From the NCBI GenBank assembly GCA_965279705.1, contig OZ257257.1, forward strand, positions 1,426,001-1,490,000: a stretch of DNA of 64,000 nucleotides. Reading direction: 5' to 3'. The notes beneath the pieces are model-generated. The model ran no database searches and was not told the DNA's origin. It saw nothing but the letters and a program-made list of their open reading frames with translations. The translations under genes and the position numbers were made by a program. This stretch comes from Stagnimonas sp965279705. Its GTDB lineage: Bacteria > Pseudomonadota > Gammaproteobacteria > Nevskiales > Nevskiaceae. Below are positions 24,801-35,103 of this stretch, in pieces (position 1 is the stretch's first letter; the number at the start of each line of letters is the position of its first letter).

Positions 24801-26989
24801 TTCCAGTCCCAGCGGCTCTCCGGCACCTCGCGCAGCACGCTGACCTTGCCCAGCACATTGCGCCAGTACTCGTCGGCATCGTTGGCCTTGGGCAGCACCA
24901 CGCCGATGCCGATGATGGCGATGTCGCTCGGCTTCTGTTCCAGCTTGGGTGTGGCGGGCAGGCAGGATTCGAGCAGGGCTTGCGCGCCGCGCGTGACGTC
25001 GAGATGCAGCGCCTCGATGCCCACTGCCGCATCGCGCAGGGTGGCGACCTGGCCGATCATGTACATGCCATCGCTCTTCTGCTGCGCGACGGGCACCTCC
25101 ACCACCTTGCCGTCGTCGCCACGGTTCACGCCCTTGCTGGCGATGCGCAGGCGGCCGAGGTTCAAGTCTTCCAGCGCGTCGCGGATTTCCTCGCTGCTCT
25201 TGCCTTCTTTCAGCAGGCGCCGCCGCTCGGCGTAGAAGTCATGCGCGAACTTTGTATCGACGCAGCGGCTGGCATGGCCGGGGCCGGATTCGAGATTCAT
25301 CGTCCTCGCGCAGGCGATGGCTTCGGTCTGGAAGGTCTCGACGATGGCTCCGGCACTGACGATCTCTTTCGTGAAGAGATACGCCGTGCCCATGAGGCAG
25401 CCCACCTTCATGCCGCGTGCTGCGAGCGGTGCGCTCATCGCCGCCACCATTGCGGAGGAGCGCGCATCGTGGATACCGCCTGCGAACAAAACATGCACGC
25501 TCTTGTCCGCCCCCTTGGGCGTGTGTTCGAGCAGCACGGCAATCATCTGCTCCCACAGCGGGAAACTCGCCAACGGCCCGACATGGCCGCCGCACTCACG
25601 GCCCTCGAACACGAAGCGGCGCGCGCCCTGTTCGAGATAGAGCTTGAGCAGGGCGGGCGCGGGCGCGTGGATGTAGGTCGCAATGCCGCGCGTTTCGAAC
25701 TCGGCGGCTTGATCGGGTCGGCCACCGGCGATGAGCGCGAACGGCGGCTTGCACTGCCAGATCGCCTCGCATTGCTCCTGCCGAAGCGCGTGCGGCACGA
25801 AGCCCAACATGCCGACGCCCCAGGGCGCATCGCCGACCAGTTGCTTCGTGGACTGCAACATCTCAAGCACTTGCGGGCCGCGTGTGAGTGCCAAGGCGAG
25901 GAAGGGCAGCGCGCCCGCCTTGGCGACTTCTGCCGCGAAAGCGGGCGAGTCGCTGACGCGCGTCATCGGGCCTTGGGCGAGCGGGAAGCGCGTGCCGTGC
26001 GACAGCGCCAATGCGCTGCCTTCATCCATGGTGGCCAGTGTGGCGGCTTGCTGGACCTGCTGTGCGCAGGCCTTTCGGATGGCCTGAATCAATTTGCCAA
26101 CGCTGCCGAAGTCGCGGCGGTATTGCGCGGCAAAGCCCACGGCCTGGCCGAGGGGCAGCAGCTGACTGCCGTCACTCGCCCAGCCGGTCTGCGCTGTGAG
26201 CTGCGTGGCCCATTCCGAGGTCGCCAGTTCGCCCGAATCCAGACGGCGGCTGAGTGCCTCCGCACTTTTGAGCGCCGACGAACCAGCGCGCGCATAGGCA
26301 CGCAGGGGCTGCCCTTCCAGTTCGCCGAAGAGCTTGGCTTCGACGCCGTTGAGCCGACCGAGTTCGCTCTGCTGTGCAGGTGTGAGCGGCGACTCGGCGA
26401 GCAACAACAGCGCATCGTCGAGCACCACGCCAGCGGCACCGGCGGCGCGGCAGGCGGCGGCGGTGTAGAGGCCAATACCGCCCTGCACGAACACAGGGCG
26501 CTCGGTGGTCTTGAGCAGCTTTTGCAGCAGGATGTAGCTGGTGTCTTCACCCACCCAGCCACCTGCCTCGTGGCCGCGCGCGACGAGGCCATCGAAGCGC
26601 GAGGGCAGGGCATTGAGCCCTTCGGCGCTGGTGACTTCGGCCAGCCAGCGGTGCTGCTGCGGCTTGGCGTGCTGATCGGCAAAAGTGCGCAGCGCAGCGA
26701 TGCTGCCCGACACGATCAAGGTGAGTGAGTGAGCGGACGCAATGTGCAGCAGCGTCTCGGCCAGCGCGTGCTGGCTGGCGTGCAGGCGCAGGCCGGGTGT
26801 GCCTTGCGTGGCAGTGGGCAGTGCCGCGAGAAACGAAGTCCAGCACAGGCTGGCTTGCGCGACATCGGCACCGGCCCATTCAAAGTCGAGCACACCGACC
26901 GCACCGCTTTGCACCGCCGCGCGCGCGAGTTCGGGCGACGCCGGGTTGGCCGGGCAGATCGCCATTACTTCAAAGCTCTTGTTCTGCAT
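18851..26989 (-). CDS. iterative PfaA/HglE-like lipid synthase 1: NPD-KS-AT-ACPx3-KR
   Basis: 2712 aa from ATG 26989, chosen for GGAG 8 bp upstream. Residues 10-300 form a degenerate TIM-barrel-like segment (VFVQGGIGLYTAAAC). Residues 320-640 are an FMN-type 2-nitropropane-dioxygenase/PfaD-like enoyl reductase (PLAQGPMTRVSD, FEGRECGGHVGP). The KS (687-1130) has Cys876 in DAACASS, His1011 and His1051. The AT (1245-1560) has GQGAQ, Ser1344 in GHSYGE and His1449. Three ACPs carry GIDSI serines at 1791, 1899 and 2007. The KR (about 2080-2500) has ATGGARGI and Tyr2492/Asn2496. The last 120 residues are unassigned. This is the PUFA-synthase/heterocyst-glycolipid-synthase lineage, with the enoyl reductase fused at the front. 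It supplies ER, KR and carriers; synthase 2 supplies DH and PPTase. Confidence 0.92.
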   Translation of the reverse strand: MQNKSFEVMAICPANPASPELARAAVQSGAVGVLDFEWAGADVAQASLCWTSFLAALPTATQGTPGLRLHASQHALAETLLHIASAHSLTLIVSGSIAALRTFADQHAKPQQHRWLAEVTSAEGLNALPSRFDGLVARGHEAGGWVGEDTSYILLQKLLKTTERPVFVQGGIGLYTAAACRAAGAAGVVLDDALLLLAESPLTPAQQSELGRLNGVEAKLFGELEGQPLRAYARAGSSALKSAEALSRRLDSGELATSEWATQLTAQTGWASDGSQLLPLGQAVGFAAQYRRDFGSVGKLIQAIRKACAQQVQQAATLATMDEGSALALSHGTRFPLAQGPMTRVSDSPAFAAEVAKAGALPFLALALTRGPQVLEMLQSTKQLVGDAPWGVGMLGFVPHALRQEQCEAIWQCKPPFALIAGGRPDQAAEFETRGIATYIHAPAPALLKLYLEQGARRFVFEGRECGGHVGPLASFPLWEQMIAVLLEHTPKGADKSVHVLFAGGIHDARSSAMVAAMSAPLAARGMKVGCLMGTAYLFTKEIVSAGAIVETFQTEAIACARTMNLESGPGHASRCVDTKFAHDFYAERRRLLKEGKSSEEIRDALEDLNLGRLRIASKGVNRGDDGKVVEVPVAQQKSDGMYMIGQVATLRDAAVGIEALHLDVTRGAQALLESCLPATPKLEQKPSDIAIIGIGVVLPKANDADEYWRNVLGKVSVLREVPESRWDWKLYFDENPKQKDKVYSKWGGFLDEISFDPTRFGIPPKSMKSIDPLQILTLEAASRALADAGYANGGYDRENTSIVLGAGGGAGDLGTQYALRAELPRFVENLSDQVWDRLPEWTEESFAGTLLNVAAGRVANRMDFGGINYTIDAACASSLAAISVAVNELETGRSNVALAGGFDTTQSAYAFMAFAKTSALSGTGQPKTFDTAADGIAISEGVAMVVLKRLADAERDGDRIYGVIKSAAGSSDGKALGLTAPRSEGQVRALDRAYAKAGFSPATLGLIEAHGTGTSVGDRAEAQTICRALAQAGAAPKSVALGSVKTILGHTKAAAGVSGMIKVVLAMHRRVLPPHVGVENPIEPIADAASPVMLLKEARPWLAHPAHPRRGGASAFGFGGTNFHVVLEEYPAHAAPAGADRWPHELCLFKAATTAALTEKLTALLPALRQTERLNLAELAFALAREAEAAGAQPVTAAIVASSATTLAADIETLLIQLKGSSKPLPAHIRCNTATPAASGEIAFLFPGQGAQHLNMGRETALYFDELREALELADRVLASHAPQALSSYLMPASAFDEATEVAQVAALTDTRIAQPAIGALSLGYLRLALRLGLKATAAAGHSYGEYSALLSAGVLSTEDFLKLSAVRGEAMASASKSSVPGGMAAVQGRREQITDLIAEFAGVIIANHNTPEQSVISGPKAAVEKAVAKLGQVGLKATVLPVSGAFHTELVAPAKTALSAAIAATRFAPASLTVYANSSALPYPAEPAAMQAQLDAHLLSRVEFVREIEAMHGAGCRVFVELGPKSICTNMARATLSGKPALAVSLDGNGGGLRGLLSGLAELFVAGVAWRSTALFARRDLALLDLATVLERGRAPVLPKHTWMVSGGCARPLDDLVLRTGLAPALTAATRQTAAAAQIAALTPAPQIVTVPAPATAATPVMAGSALNSEALVAYQQTMRQFLSLQERVVQQFMGGGSAPAAALAAAPVMHAAAPRIETAPLPVIAASIPVAASVLPVSAPIIAVAATVASTTPDFATLLLAIVAERTGYPTDMLGLDADLEADLGIDSIKRVEIIGAMRQALPADLNTAMQAQMERFTKAKSLAAILAALDALQPSASITTTTTTTTVSVETTVVSTAAAVDALPLLLGIVAERTGYPTDMLGLDADLEADLGIDSIKRVEIIGALRKALPAELSAAMQAQMERFTKAKSLAAILSALAALQGSAGAVSTVVAAAVAVSRAPAAAPPSVDVQSLLLGIVAERTGYPTDMLGLDADLEADLGIDSIKRVEIIGALRKALPAELSAAMQAQMETFTKAKSLATILQKLAGLQGTASPAVAAAPVAVPVIAAASNKPLARYVIQPRALPLTQATRALRGLAVLLGEPGVLMSDVSEQLQAGGLTPIAIAATDRAGLDAALTTARHAHGPVVALLNLHGLKPATAVTLADWKSAYQRDVLGFFHALQALGDDLATAQVIAASRLGGRFGRDSSGAGLATGGGANGMLNCLRYEYPNARLRAVDFDGQTEAEIALRLTQELFADDSAHEAGYLGTTRYGSVTALQVLLPRAEAAAVKPAGDWVVLATGGARGITAGILQAMALPGMRLVLLGRTAAPAPETAETTPHQDASALKKALLAARIARGEKPKPVEIDREVGKVLVDREIRDNLAKLAATGATVDYRACDVRDEASFGALIDSLYATHGRIDAVLHAAGVIEDKLLANKNAESFERVLGTKLDAAFVLSQKLKPDTLKTLTFFTSVAGRYGNRGQSDYAAGNETLNRLAWQLHRQWPGVRVSAMNWGPWDAGMASEGVKAALRERGMEPIPLADGCRFYLEELAYAAPGQVEVVAGVGPWGDDAISLPDHDPAAVPVAAITSRITQELRVGAGGSVLADALFDPVADGLDARELASELLSELAALGWPQWQLSELLDLRTEGLSEAGGTVRLRAKAATHSEPGVQSVTVELLAMGGKKALAKATAMLVPRAQTPAKAA
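20840..21721 (-). repeat. three tandem ACP-coding repeats, 324-bp period
   Basis: The three ACP modules of synthase 1 are direct repeats. Their phosphopantetheine serine codons lie at 21619, 21295 and 20971, exactly 324 bp apart twice. The ACP cores (AERTGYPTDMLGLDADLEADLGIDSIKRVEI) are identical at protein level. The linkers differ and include an eight-Thr run between ACP1 and ACP2. This suggests recent duplication or ongoing gene conversion. Confidence 0.9.
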
Positions 26990-27052
26990 CACGTCACTCC
27001 CTGACAGATGTCGCCGGGCGCGCCCTTCTTGGGCTGCGCCCTGTTGCATGCG

Positions 27053-27868
27053 CTACCGCTTGCGGCCTTCGAGAAAGGGCACTTCCATCACCTTTTCGTG
27101 AACGATTGGCCCGTGGCCGAAGAAGCCGCCCTCGCCAAAGCACTCGCCGTGATCGGCGGTGATGATGAAGTGGGTGTCGACCGGCGCCTTGGCAATGAGG
27201 CCATCGAGAATGCTGTCCACATGCTCCACGGTCTTGATCTGTTGCAGGTGCAAATCCTGCATCTGCTTGGCGTCGAAGAACTGGTCTTCCTTGCCGTGGC
27301 CGAGGTCATCGTCCATGTGCTTGAATACGCCGTGCACGCCGGAGATATGCGGCAGCGACTTGCCATCCAGCATGTAGGGGTAGTGGGTTTCGCCGAGGTT
27401 CAAGAAGTAGAACGAAGGCTCGTCGGCATCAAACTCGATGTCTTTCACCATGCCGCCGAAATCGTTGTGATCGGCCATCAACTTGTAGTCGTCGAAGTGA
27501 CGGTTCAAGTGCGAGAGCGGATTCAGCACTGGCAGCGAGACCTTGGCGGCGGTGCGATAGCCGTTCTGCTGCAAGACGTATGGCAGCGACAATTGTGGAA
27601 CGAAGTTCTTGAACGAGAGATCGGGCACGTTCAAGCGCCCCACCCACTTCGAGAACTCCTTCTTGTAGACCTCTGAGGCGAACACACCCTGCGGGTTGTC
27701 GTGCGGGGTCATGCCCATCAGGTAGGTGTAGTGCGAGGGCGAAGTCCAGCTCGCATAGGAGTAGCGTTTTTCGCCCATGCCGATGCGATCCATGTTCGGC
27801 GTTTTGGCGCGTTGGTAGCTGTCGAAGCGGCAGCTGTCCATTACGATGAAGACGAGGTTATTGCTCAC
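27053..27868 (-). CDS. short sulfatase-fold hydrolase/transferase (alkaline phosphatase superfamily)
   Basis: 271 aa from GTG 27868. The N-terminal FIVMDSCRFDSY supplies the metal Asp. YASWTSPSHYTYLMG aligns with the sulfatase CxPxR active site, but the order is Thr42-Ser-Pro-Ser-His, so the formylglycine Cys is absent and Thr42 is the likely nucleophile. ITADHGECFGEGGFFGHG near the C-terminus is the usual Asp-His metal site followed by the second His. At 271 residues it is much shorter than common sulfatases (around 450-550), lacking most of the C-terminal subdomain. It lies between cysC and synthase 1 and is probably co-transcribed. It may be a phospho- or sulfo-transferase or hydrolase acting on the lipid; substrate unknown. 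Confidence 0.75.
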   Translation of the reverse strand: MSNNLVFIVMDSCRFDSYQRAKTPNMDRIGMGEKRYSYASWTSPSHYTYLMGMTPHDNPQGVFASEVYKKEFSKWVGRLNVPDLSFKNFVPQLSLPYVLQQNGYRTAAKVSLPVLNPLSHLNRHFDDYKLMADHNDFGGMVKDIEFDADEPSFYFLNLGETHYPYMLDGKSLPHISGVHGVFKHMDDDLGHGKEDQFFDAKQMQDLHLQQIKTVEHVDSILDGLIAKAPVDTHFIITADHGECFGEGGFFGHGPIVHEKVMEVPFLEGRKR

Positions 27869-27887
27869 AGTGGGAGTTCTCGGTAGA

Positions 27888-28544
27888 TCAGGCCGATTGG
27901 GAAAGGGGGAGGCTGCCGTGCTCGCTGCGAATGCGCCCCGTGGCTTGCAGGTAATGCAGCACCGTGTGCACGCCGGCTTCGAGTGCCAGCTCGTCGGTGT
28001 CGATCACCAGCTCCGGGTTTTCGGGCGCTTCGTAGGGCGAGTCGATGCCAGTGAACTCCTTGATGAGCCCGGCGCGCGCCTTGGCATAGAGGCCCTTGGG
28101 GTCGCGCTCCTCGCAGGTGGCGAGTGAGGTCTTGACGTAAATCTCGACGAATTCGTCGGCGGCGACCAGCTGGCGCACCATCTGGCGGTCGGCCTTGTAG
28201 GGCGAGATGAAGGCGGTGATGGCGATCTGCCCTGCATCGACGAAGAGCTTGGCGACCTCGCCGATGCGGCGGATGTTCTCGACGCGATCCTTCGGCGAAA
28301 AGCCCAAGTCCTTGTTCAGACCGTGACGCACATTGTCACCATCCAACAAATAACTGTGATGGCCCATGCGCAGCAGGGCGCATTCCAGCTCGTTGGCGAG
28401 GGTGGACTTGCCCGCGCCGGAGAGGCCGGTGAGCCAGATGATGCAGGGGCGCTGGCCCTTGAGCTCTGAGCGTTCTGCGCGCGTGGTTGTGTGCGTATGC
28501 CACACCAAATTAGTGGCCTTCGGAAAATTGCTGATTGTTGCCAT
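27888..28544 (-). CDS. cysC: adenylylsulfate (APS) kinase
   Basis: 218 aa, start ATG 28544 with GGAGGG 7 bp upstream. Diagnostic motifs: P-loop GLSGAGKST (40-48), LLDGDNVRHGLNKDLGFS (67-84), AFISPYKADR (111-120) with the phosphoacceptor-type Ser, and GLYAKARAG. It phosphorylates APS to PAPS in the cytoplasm. It is first in the minus-strand run leading into the lipid synthases, and no cysD, cysN or PAPS-reductase gene is near. This makes a dedicated PAPS supply for sulfation more likely than assimilatory sulfate reduction. A sulfotransferase-like gene at 6965 could use the PAPS. Confidence 0.93.
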   Translation of the reverse strand: MATISNFPKATNLVWHTHTTTRAERSELKGQRPCIIWLTGLSGAGKSTLANELECALLRMGHHSYLLDGDNVRHGLNKDLGFSPKDRVENIRRIGEVAKLFVDAGQIAITAFISPYKADRQMVRQLVAADEFVEIYVKTSLATCEERDPKGLYAKARAGLIKEFTGIDSPYEAPENPELVIDTDELALEAGVHTVLHYLQATGRIRSEHGSLPLSQSA

Positions 28545-28584
28545 TCGATTCCCTCCGTGGAACCATTTTGCTGGTGCAAGATTG

Positions 28585-28600
28585 GGTGCATCCATGCACC
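28585..28600. promoter_or_regulatory. perfect palindrome upstream of cysC, candidate operator
   Basis: GGTGCAT-CC-ATGCACC lies 41-56 bp upstream of the cysC ATG, at the head of the lipid-synthase gene run. The 298-bp gap between cysC and efp (divergent) must hold both promoters, but I see no -35/-10 pair I would defend. The palindrome is the most regular element in it. Confidence 0.4.
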
Positions 28601-28842
28601 GCAGAAAATTTGCTCCATCGCCGAATGAAGCAGTTTTACCATTGCAGTCTAAGCATATGCCGTGCCACTCATACGACGCCATTTATATTTTTTTGACCTC
28701 AGCACAAGTTGAAGCCGCAAAGCTTGCGAGCCTGGTTGGCGGGTCGGCCGATTGAGGTGCGTGGTAAAGTGCATGTAGAGGGGGATGACCCCCGCCCTGC
28801 GGCGAACTGCCGCACTCACGACAACATTAAAGCGTCCATCCA

Positions 28843-29412
28843 ATGGCAACCGTCAGCACTAACGAAATGAAGTCCGGCGTCAAAGTCCTCATCGAGGGCG
28901 AGCCGTTTTCAATCATCGACAACGAATATCGCAAACCGGGCAAGGGCCAGGCCACCAACAGCATCAAGGTGCGCAACCTCAAGAACGGTCGTGTGATCGA
29001 AAAGACCTTGAAGTCTGGCGACACTTGGGAAGTGGCCGACGTCGAAGACATCGACCTGCAATATCTCTACAACGACGGCGAGTTTTGGACGTTCATGGAC
29101 CCGGTCAGTTTCGAGCAGACCATGGTGGGCAAGGCGCAGATGGTGGATGCCATCGACTGGTTGAAAGGTCAGGAAACCTGCCGGTTGACGCTGTGGAACG
29201 GCGCCCCCTTGCAGGTGATGCCGCCCAACACGGTGGAGCTCGTCATTGCAGAAACCGATCCCGGCGTGCGTGGCGATACCTCGGGCGGCGGCGGCAAGCC
29301 GGCCACGCTCGAAACCGGCGCGGTGGTGCGTGTGCCCTTGTTCGTGCAGCAGGGCGAAATCATCAAGGTCGATACCCGCACCAGCGATTACCTCGGCCGC
29401 GTCGGTAAGTAA
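28843..29412 (+). CDS. efp: elongation factor P
   Basis: 189 aa, the usual EF-P length. It relieves ribosome stalling at polyproline stretches. Three beta-barrel domains: a KOW-like N-domain with the tip loop KPGKGQA (Lys34, the residue beta-lysylated by EpmA in enterobacteria), LYNDGEFWTFMD in domain II, and the C-terminal TSGGGGKPATLETGAVVRVPLFV. A Lys tip argues for an EpmA-type host rather than the rhamnosylated Arg-type EF-P of many betaproteobacteria and pseudomonads. It is divergent from cysC and followed by a hairpin and recA. Confidence 0.97.
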   Translation: MATVSTNEMKSGVKVLIEGEPFSIIDNEYRKPGKGQATNSIKVRNLKNGRVIEKTLKSGDTWEVADVEDIDLQYLYNDGEFWTFMDPVSFEQTMVGKAQMVDAIDWLKGQETCRLTLWNGAPLQVMPPNTVELVIAETDPGVRGDTSGGGGKPATLETGAVVRVPLFVQQGEIIKVDTRTSDYLGRVGK

Positions 29413-29432
29413 GTGCCCGCAACCGTTTAACC

Positions 29433-29460
29433 ACAAGCGCGTCCATCGAGACGCGCTTGT
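29433..29460 (+). terminator. intergenic hairpin between efp and recA, possible weak terminator
   Basis: An 11-bp perfect stem, ACAAGCGCGTC / GACGCGCTTGT with a 6-nt loop, is followed by TTATTTGG, a poor T-run. It ends 17 bp before the recA start and just before the recA ribosome binding site, so it may attenuate read-through from efp or shape the recA leader. Confidence 0.5.
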
Positions 29461-29477
29461 TATTTGGAGAACTTGAA

Positions 29478-30497
<1,020 letters not shown>

Positions 30498-30509
30498 ACA
30501 TCACCGCCG

Positions 30510-30995
30510 ATGATGCGCCGCAAGGCATCTGACGAGCCGGTATCGCCTGAGGCTGCCAAGCTGAAGGCGATGCGCTTGTTGGGGCGCCGTGAGCACTCGG
30601 CGCGCGAGTTGAGCAGCAAGCTCAGGCAGGGCGGGGTGGAGGCCGAGCTCACCACCGAGGTCGTCGAGTCGATGACCGAAAACGGCTGGCAATCAGACCC
30701 TCGCTTTGCCGCCAGCCGCATCCAGAATCGCATTGCACAGGGTTTTGGGCCGATTCGAATCAGCGCCGAATTGCGCGTGGCGGGCCTGCCGGATGCGATG
30801 ATCCGCGAGGCGATGGAAGCTTCCGAGTGCGACTGGACAACGCTCTGTATCGAGACCTACCAACGCAAATACCGGCAGCCGGCAGCCGATCGTGCCGAGA
30901 AGCAGAAGCGCTACAACCATCTGGCTGCAAGAGGTTTTACCGGCGAACACATCCGGGCTGCTTTTGACGGCGGGGATGACGACGCGAGCGACTAG
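30510..30995 (+). CDS. recX: RecX, regulator of RecA
   Basis: 161 aa with three-helix repeats typical of RecX: MRLLGRREHSARELSSKLRQ, SDPRFAASRIQNRIAQGFGPIRISAEL and YNHLAARGFTGEHIRAAF. It binds and caps RecA filaments, limiting recombinase activity. It follows recA by 12 bp in the same direction, which is the usual arrangement. Confidence 0.92.
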   Translation: MMRRKASDEPVSPEAAKLKAMRLLGRREHSARELSSKLRQGGVEAELTTEVVESMTENGWQSDPRFAASRIQNRIAQGFGPIRISAELRVAGLPDAMIREAMEASECDWTTLCIETYQRKYRQPAADRAEKQKRYNHLAARGFTGEHIRAAFDGGDDDASD

Positions 30996-31063
30996 CGCCA
31001 ATGCCCGCCCCGGCCGGGCTGCGAGCCGCTAAACTGCGCGACTCTTTTTTGCAGCCCATAGCC

Positions 31064-33685
<2,622 letters not shown>

Positions 33686-33710
33686 TGAAAGTCTGGATTC
33701 TCAAAACCAC

Positions 33711-33736
33711 TGGATCCCCGCCTTCGCGGGAATGAC
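33711..33736. repeat. single copy of a CCCGC-GCGGG hairpin repeat
   Basis: A 26-bp unit in the alaS-lysC gap with stem CCCGC/GCGGG and loop CTTC, flanked by TGGAT and AATGAC. It has the same sequence pattern as the two units after pgpA (48656-48741). Such units are common as scattered intergenic repeats. Confidence 0.7.
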
Positions 33737-33748
33737 AAGAAATAGAAA

Positions 33749-34978
33749 ATGGCACTAATCGTTCAAAAATACGGCGGCACCTCGATGGGCTCGGTCGAGC
33801 GCATTGAGCACGTCGCCAACAAGGTGGCCAAGTTCCGCGCCGAGGGACATCAGGTCGTAGTCGTAGTGTCTGCCATGTCGGGCGAGACCGACCGCCTGTT
33901 GAAGATGGCGAAGTCGATCAACCCGCGCGGCTCGGCCCGCGAGTTCGACCAGATCGCCTCCACCGGCGAGCAGGTGACTATTGGCCTCTTGGCACTCGCG
34001 CTCGAAAAAGCCGGCGTGAAGGCGCGCAGCTACACCGGGCCGCAGGTGGCGATCCGCACCGATGTGTCGCACATGAAGGCGCGCATCCAGTCCATCGACA
34101 CCGAGCGTCTGCGCGCCGACTGCGACGCCGGCATCACGCCGGTGGTGGCGGGCTTTCAGGGCATCACGCCCGATGGTTCGACGGCGACCCTCGGCCGTGG
34201 CGGCAGCGATACCACCGGAGTGGCTCTCGCTGCGGCGCTGAAGGCTGATGAGTGCCAGATCTACACCGATGTCGATGGCGTCTACACCACCGACCCGCGC
34301 GTGGAGCCTAAGGCGCGTCGCCTGGACAAGATCACGTTTGAAGAAATGCTGGAACTCGCGAGCCTCGGCAGCAAGGTGCTGCAAATCCGCTCGGTCGAGT
34401 TCGCTGGCAAGTACAAGGTTCCCCTTCGGGTGCTGTCCACCTTCGTGGACGGCCCCGGCACATTGATTACGTTGGACGAGGAAAGCTCAGTGGAAGACCC
34501 GCTCATCTCCGGTATCGCCTTCAACCGCGACGAAGCCCAGCTCACCGTGGCCGGCGTGCCCGACCGCCCTGGCATCGCGGCGGCCATCTTGGGCCCGATT
34601 GGCGATGCCAATATCGAGATCGACATGATTGTGCAGAACGTCGGCGCCGATGGCTCGACCGACTTCACCTTTACTGTCAATCGCGTTGACTACGACCGCG
34701 CGGTCGAGGTCGCCAAGCACACAGCAAACGAGCTGGGTGCCAAAGGCGTGCGCACTGCCACCGACATCGTCAAGGTCTCGCTCGTCGGTGTCGGCATGCG
34801 CAGCCATGCGGGCATTGCCAGCCAGATGTTCAAGGCACTGGCCGCCGAGGGCATCAACATCCAGATGATCTCGACTTCAGAGATCAAAATCAGCGTCGTG
34901 ATCCAGGAAAAATATCTGGAACTGGCGGTGCGTACCCTGCATAAATCCTTCGGCTTAGAAGGGCCGTCGGCTGCCTGA
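33749..34978 (+). CDS. lysC: aspartate kinase
   Basis: 409 aa. The kinase domain begins with VQKYGGTSMGS, followed by FDQIASTGEQVTIGLLA, GRGGSDTTGVALAAAL and YTDVDGVYTTDPR. Two C-terminal ACT domains (about 265-400) are predicted to bind lysine/threonine for feedback control (for example AGVPDRPGIAAAILG and VGVGMRSHAGIASQMF). It phosphorylates aspartate, the first step to Lys, Thr, Met and diaminopimelate. It is placed between alaS and csrA. Confidence 0.97.
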   Translation: MALIVQKYGGTSMGSVERIEHVANKVAKFRAEGHQVVVVVSAMSGETDRLLKMAKSINPRGSAREFDQIASTGEQVTIGLLALALEKAGVKARSYTGPQVAIRTDVSHMKARIQSIDTERLRADCDAGITPVVAGFQGITPDGSTATLGRGGSDTTGVALAAALKADECQIYTDVDGVYTTDPRVEPKARRLDKITFEEMLELASLGSKVLQIRSVEFAGKYKVPLRVLSTFVDGPGTLITLDEESSVEDPLISGIAFNRDEAQLTVAGVPDRPGIAAAILGPIGDANIEIDMIVQNVGADGSTDFTFTVNRVDYDRAVEVAKHTANELGAKGVRTATDIVKVSLVGVGMRSHAGIASQMFKALAAEGINIQMISTSEIKISVVIQEKYLELAVRTLHKSFGLEGPSAA

Positions 34979-35103
34979 CCATCCAGAGTTAAAAATACTA
35001 CCGTTCGCGTCAGATTTAGGTACTCCAAACCACTGCTCACCCGTTGCCTTGGGGGTCAAGATGACTTTTCGAGACATAACCACGGATCAGGGAGAGCACT
35101 GCA

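Noticed and set aside
24488..26728. 746-codon plus-strand open frame antisense to synthase 1
   Set aside because: Shadow of the KS and NPD coding region, no recognisable domain and no ribosome binding site.
13968..26989. Classical EPA/DHA synthase
   Set aside because: Domain order differs (fused ER and PPTase, three ACPs, one DH, two active KS), so a PUFA product cannot be claimed.
27053..27868. Formylglycine-type sulfatase
   Set aside because: The CxPxR site reads TSPSH, so the modifiable Cys is missing and a sulfatase call in the strict sense is not supported.
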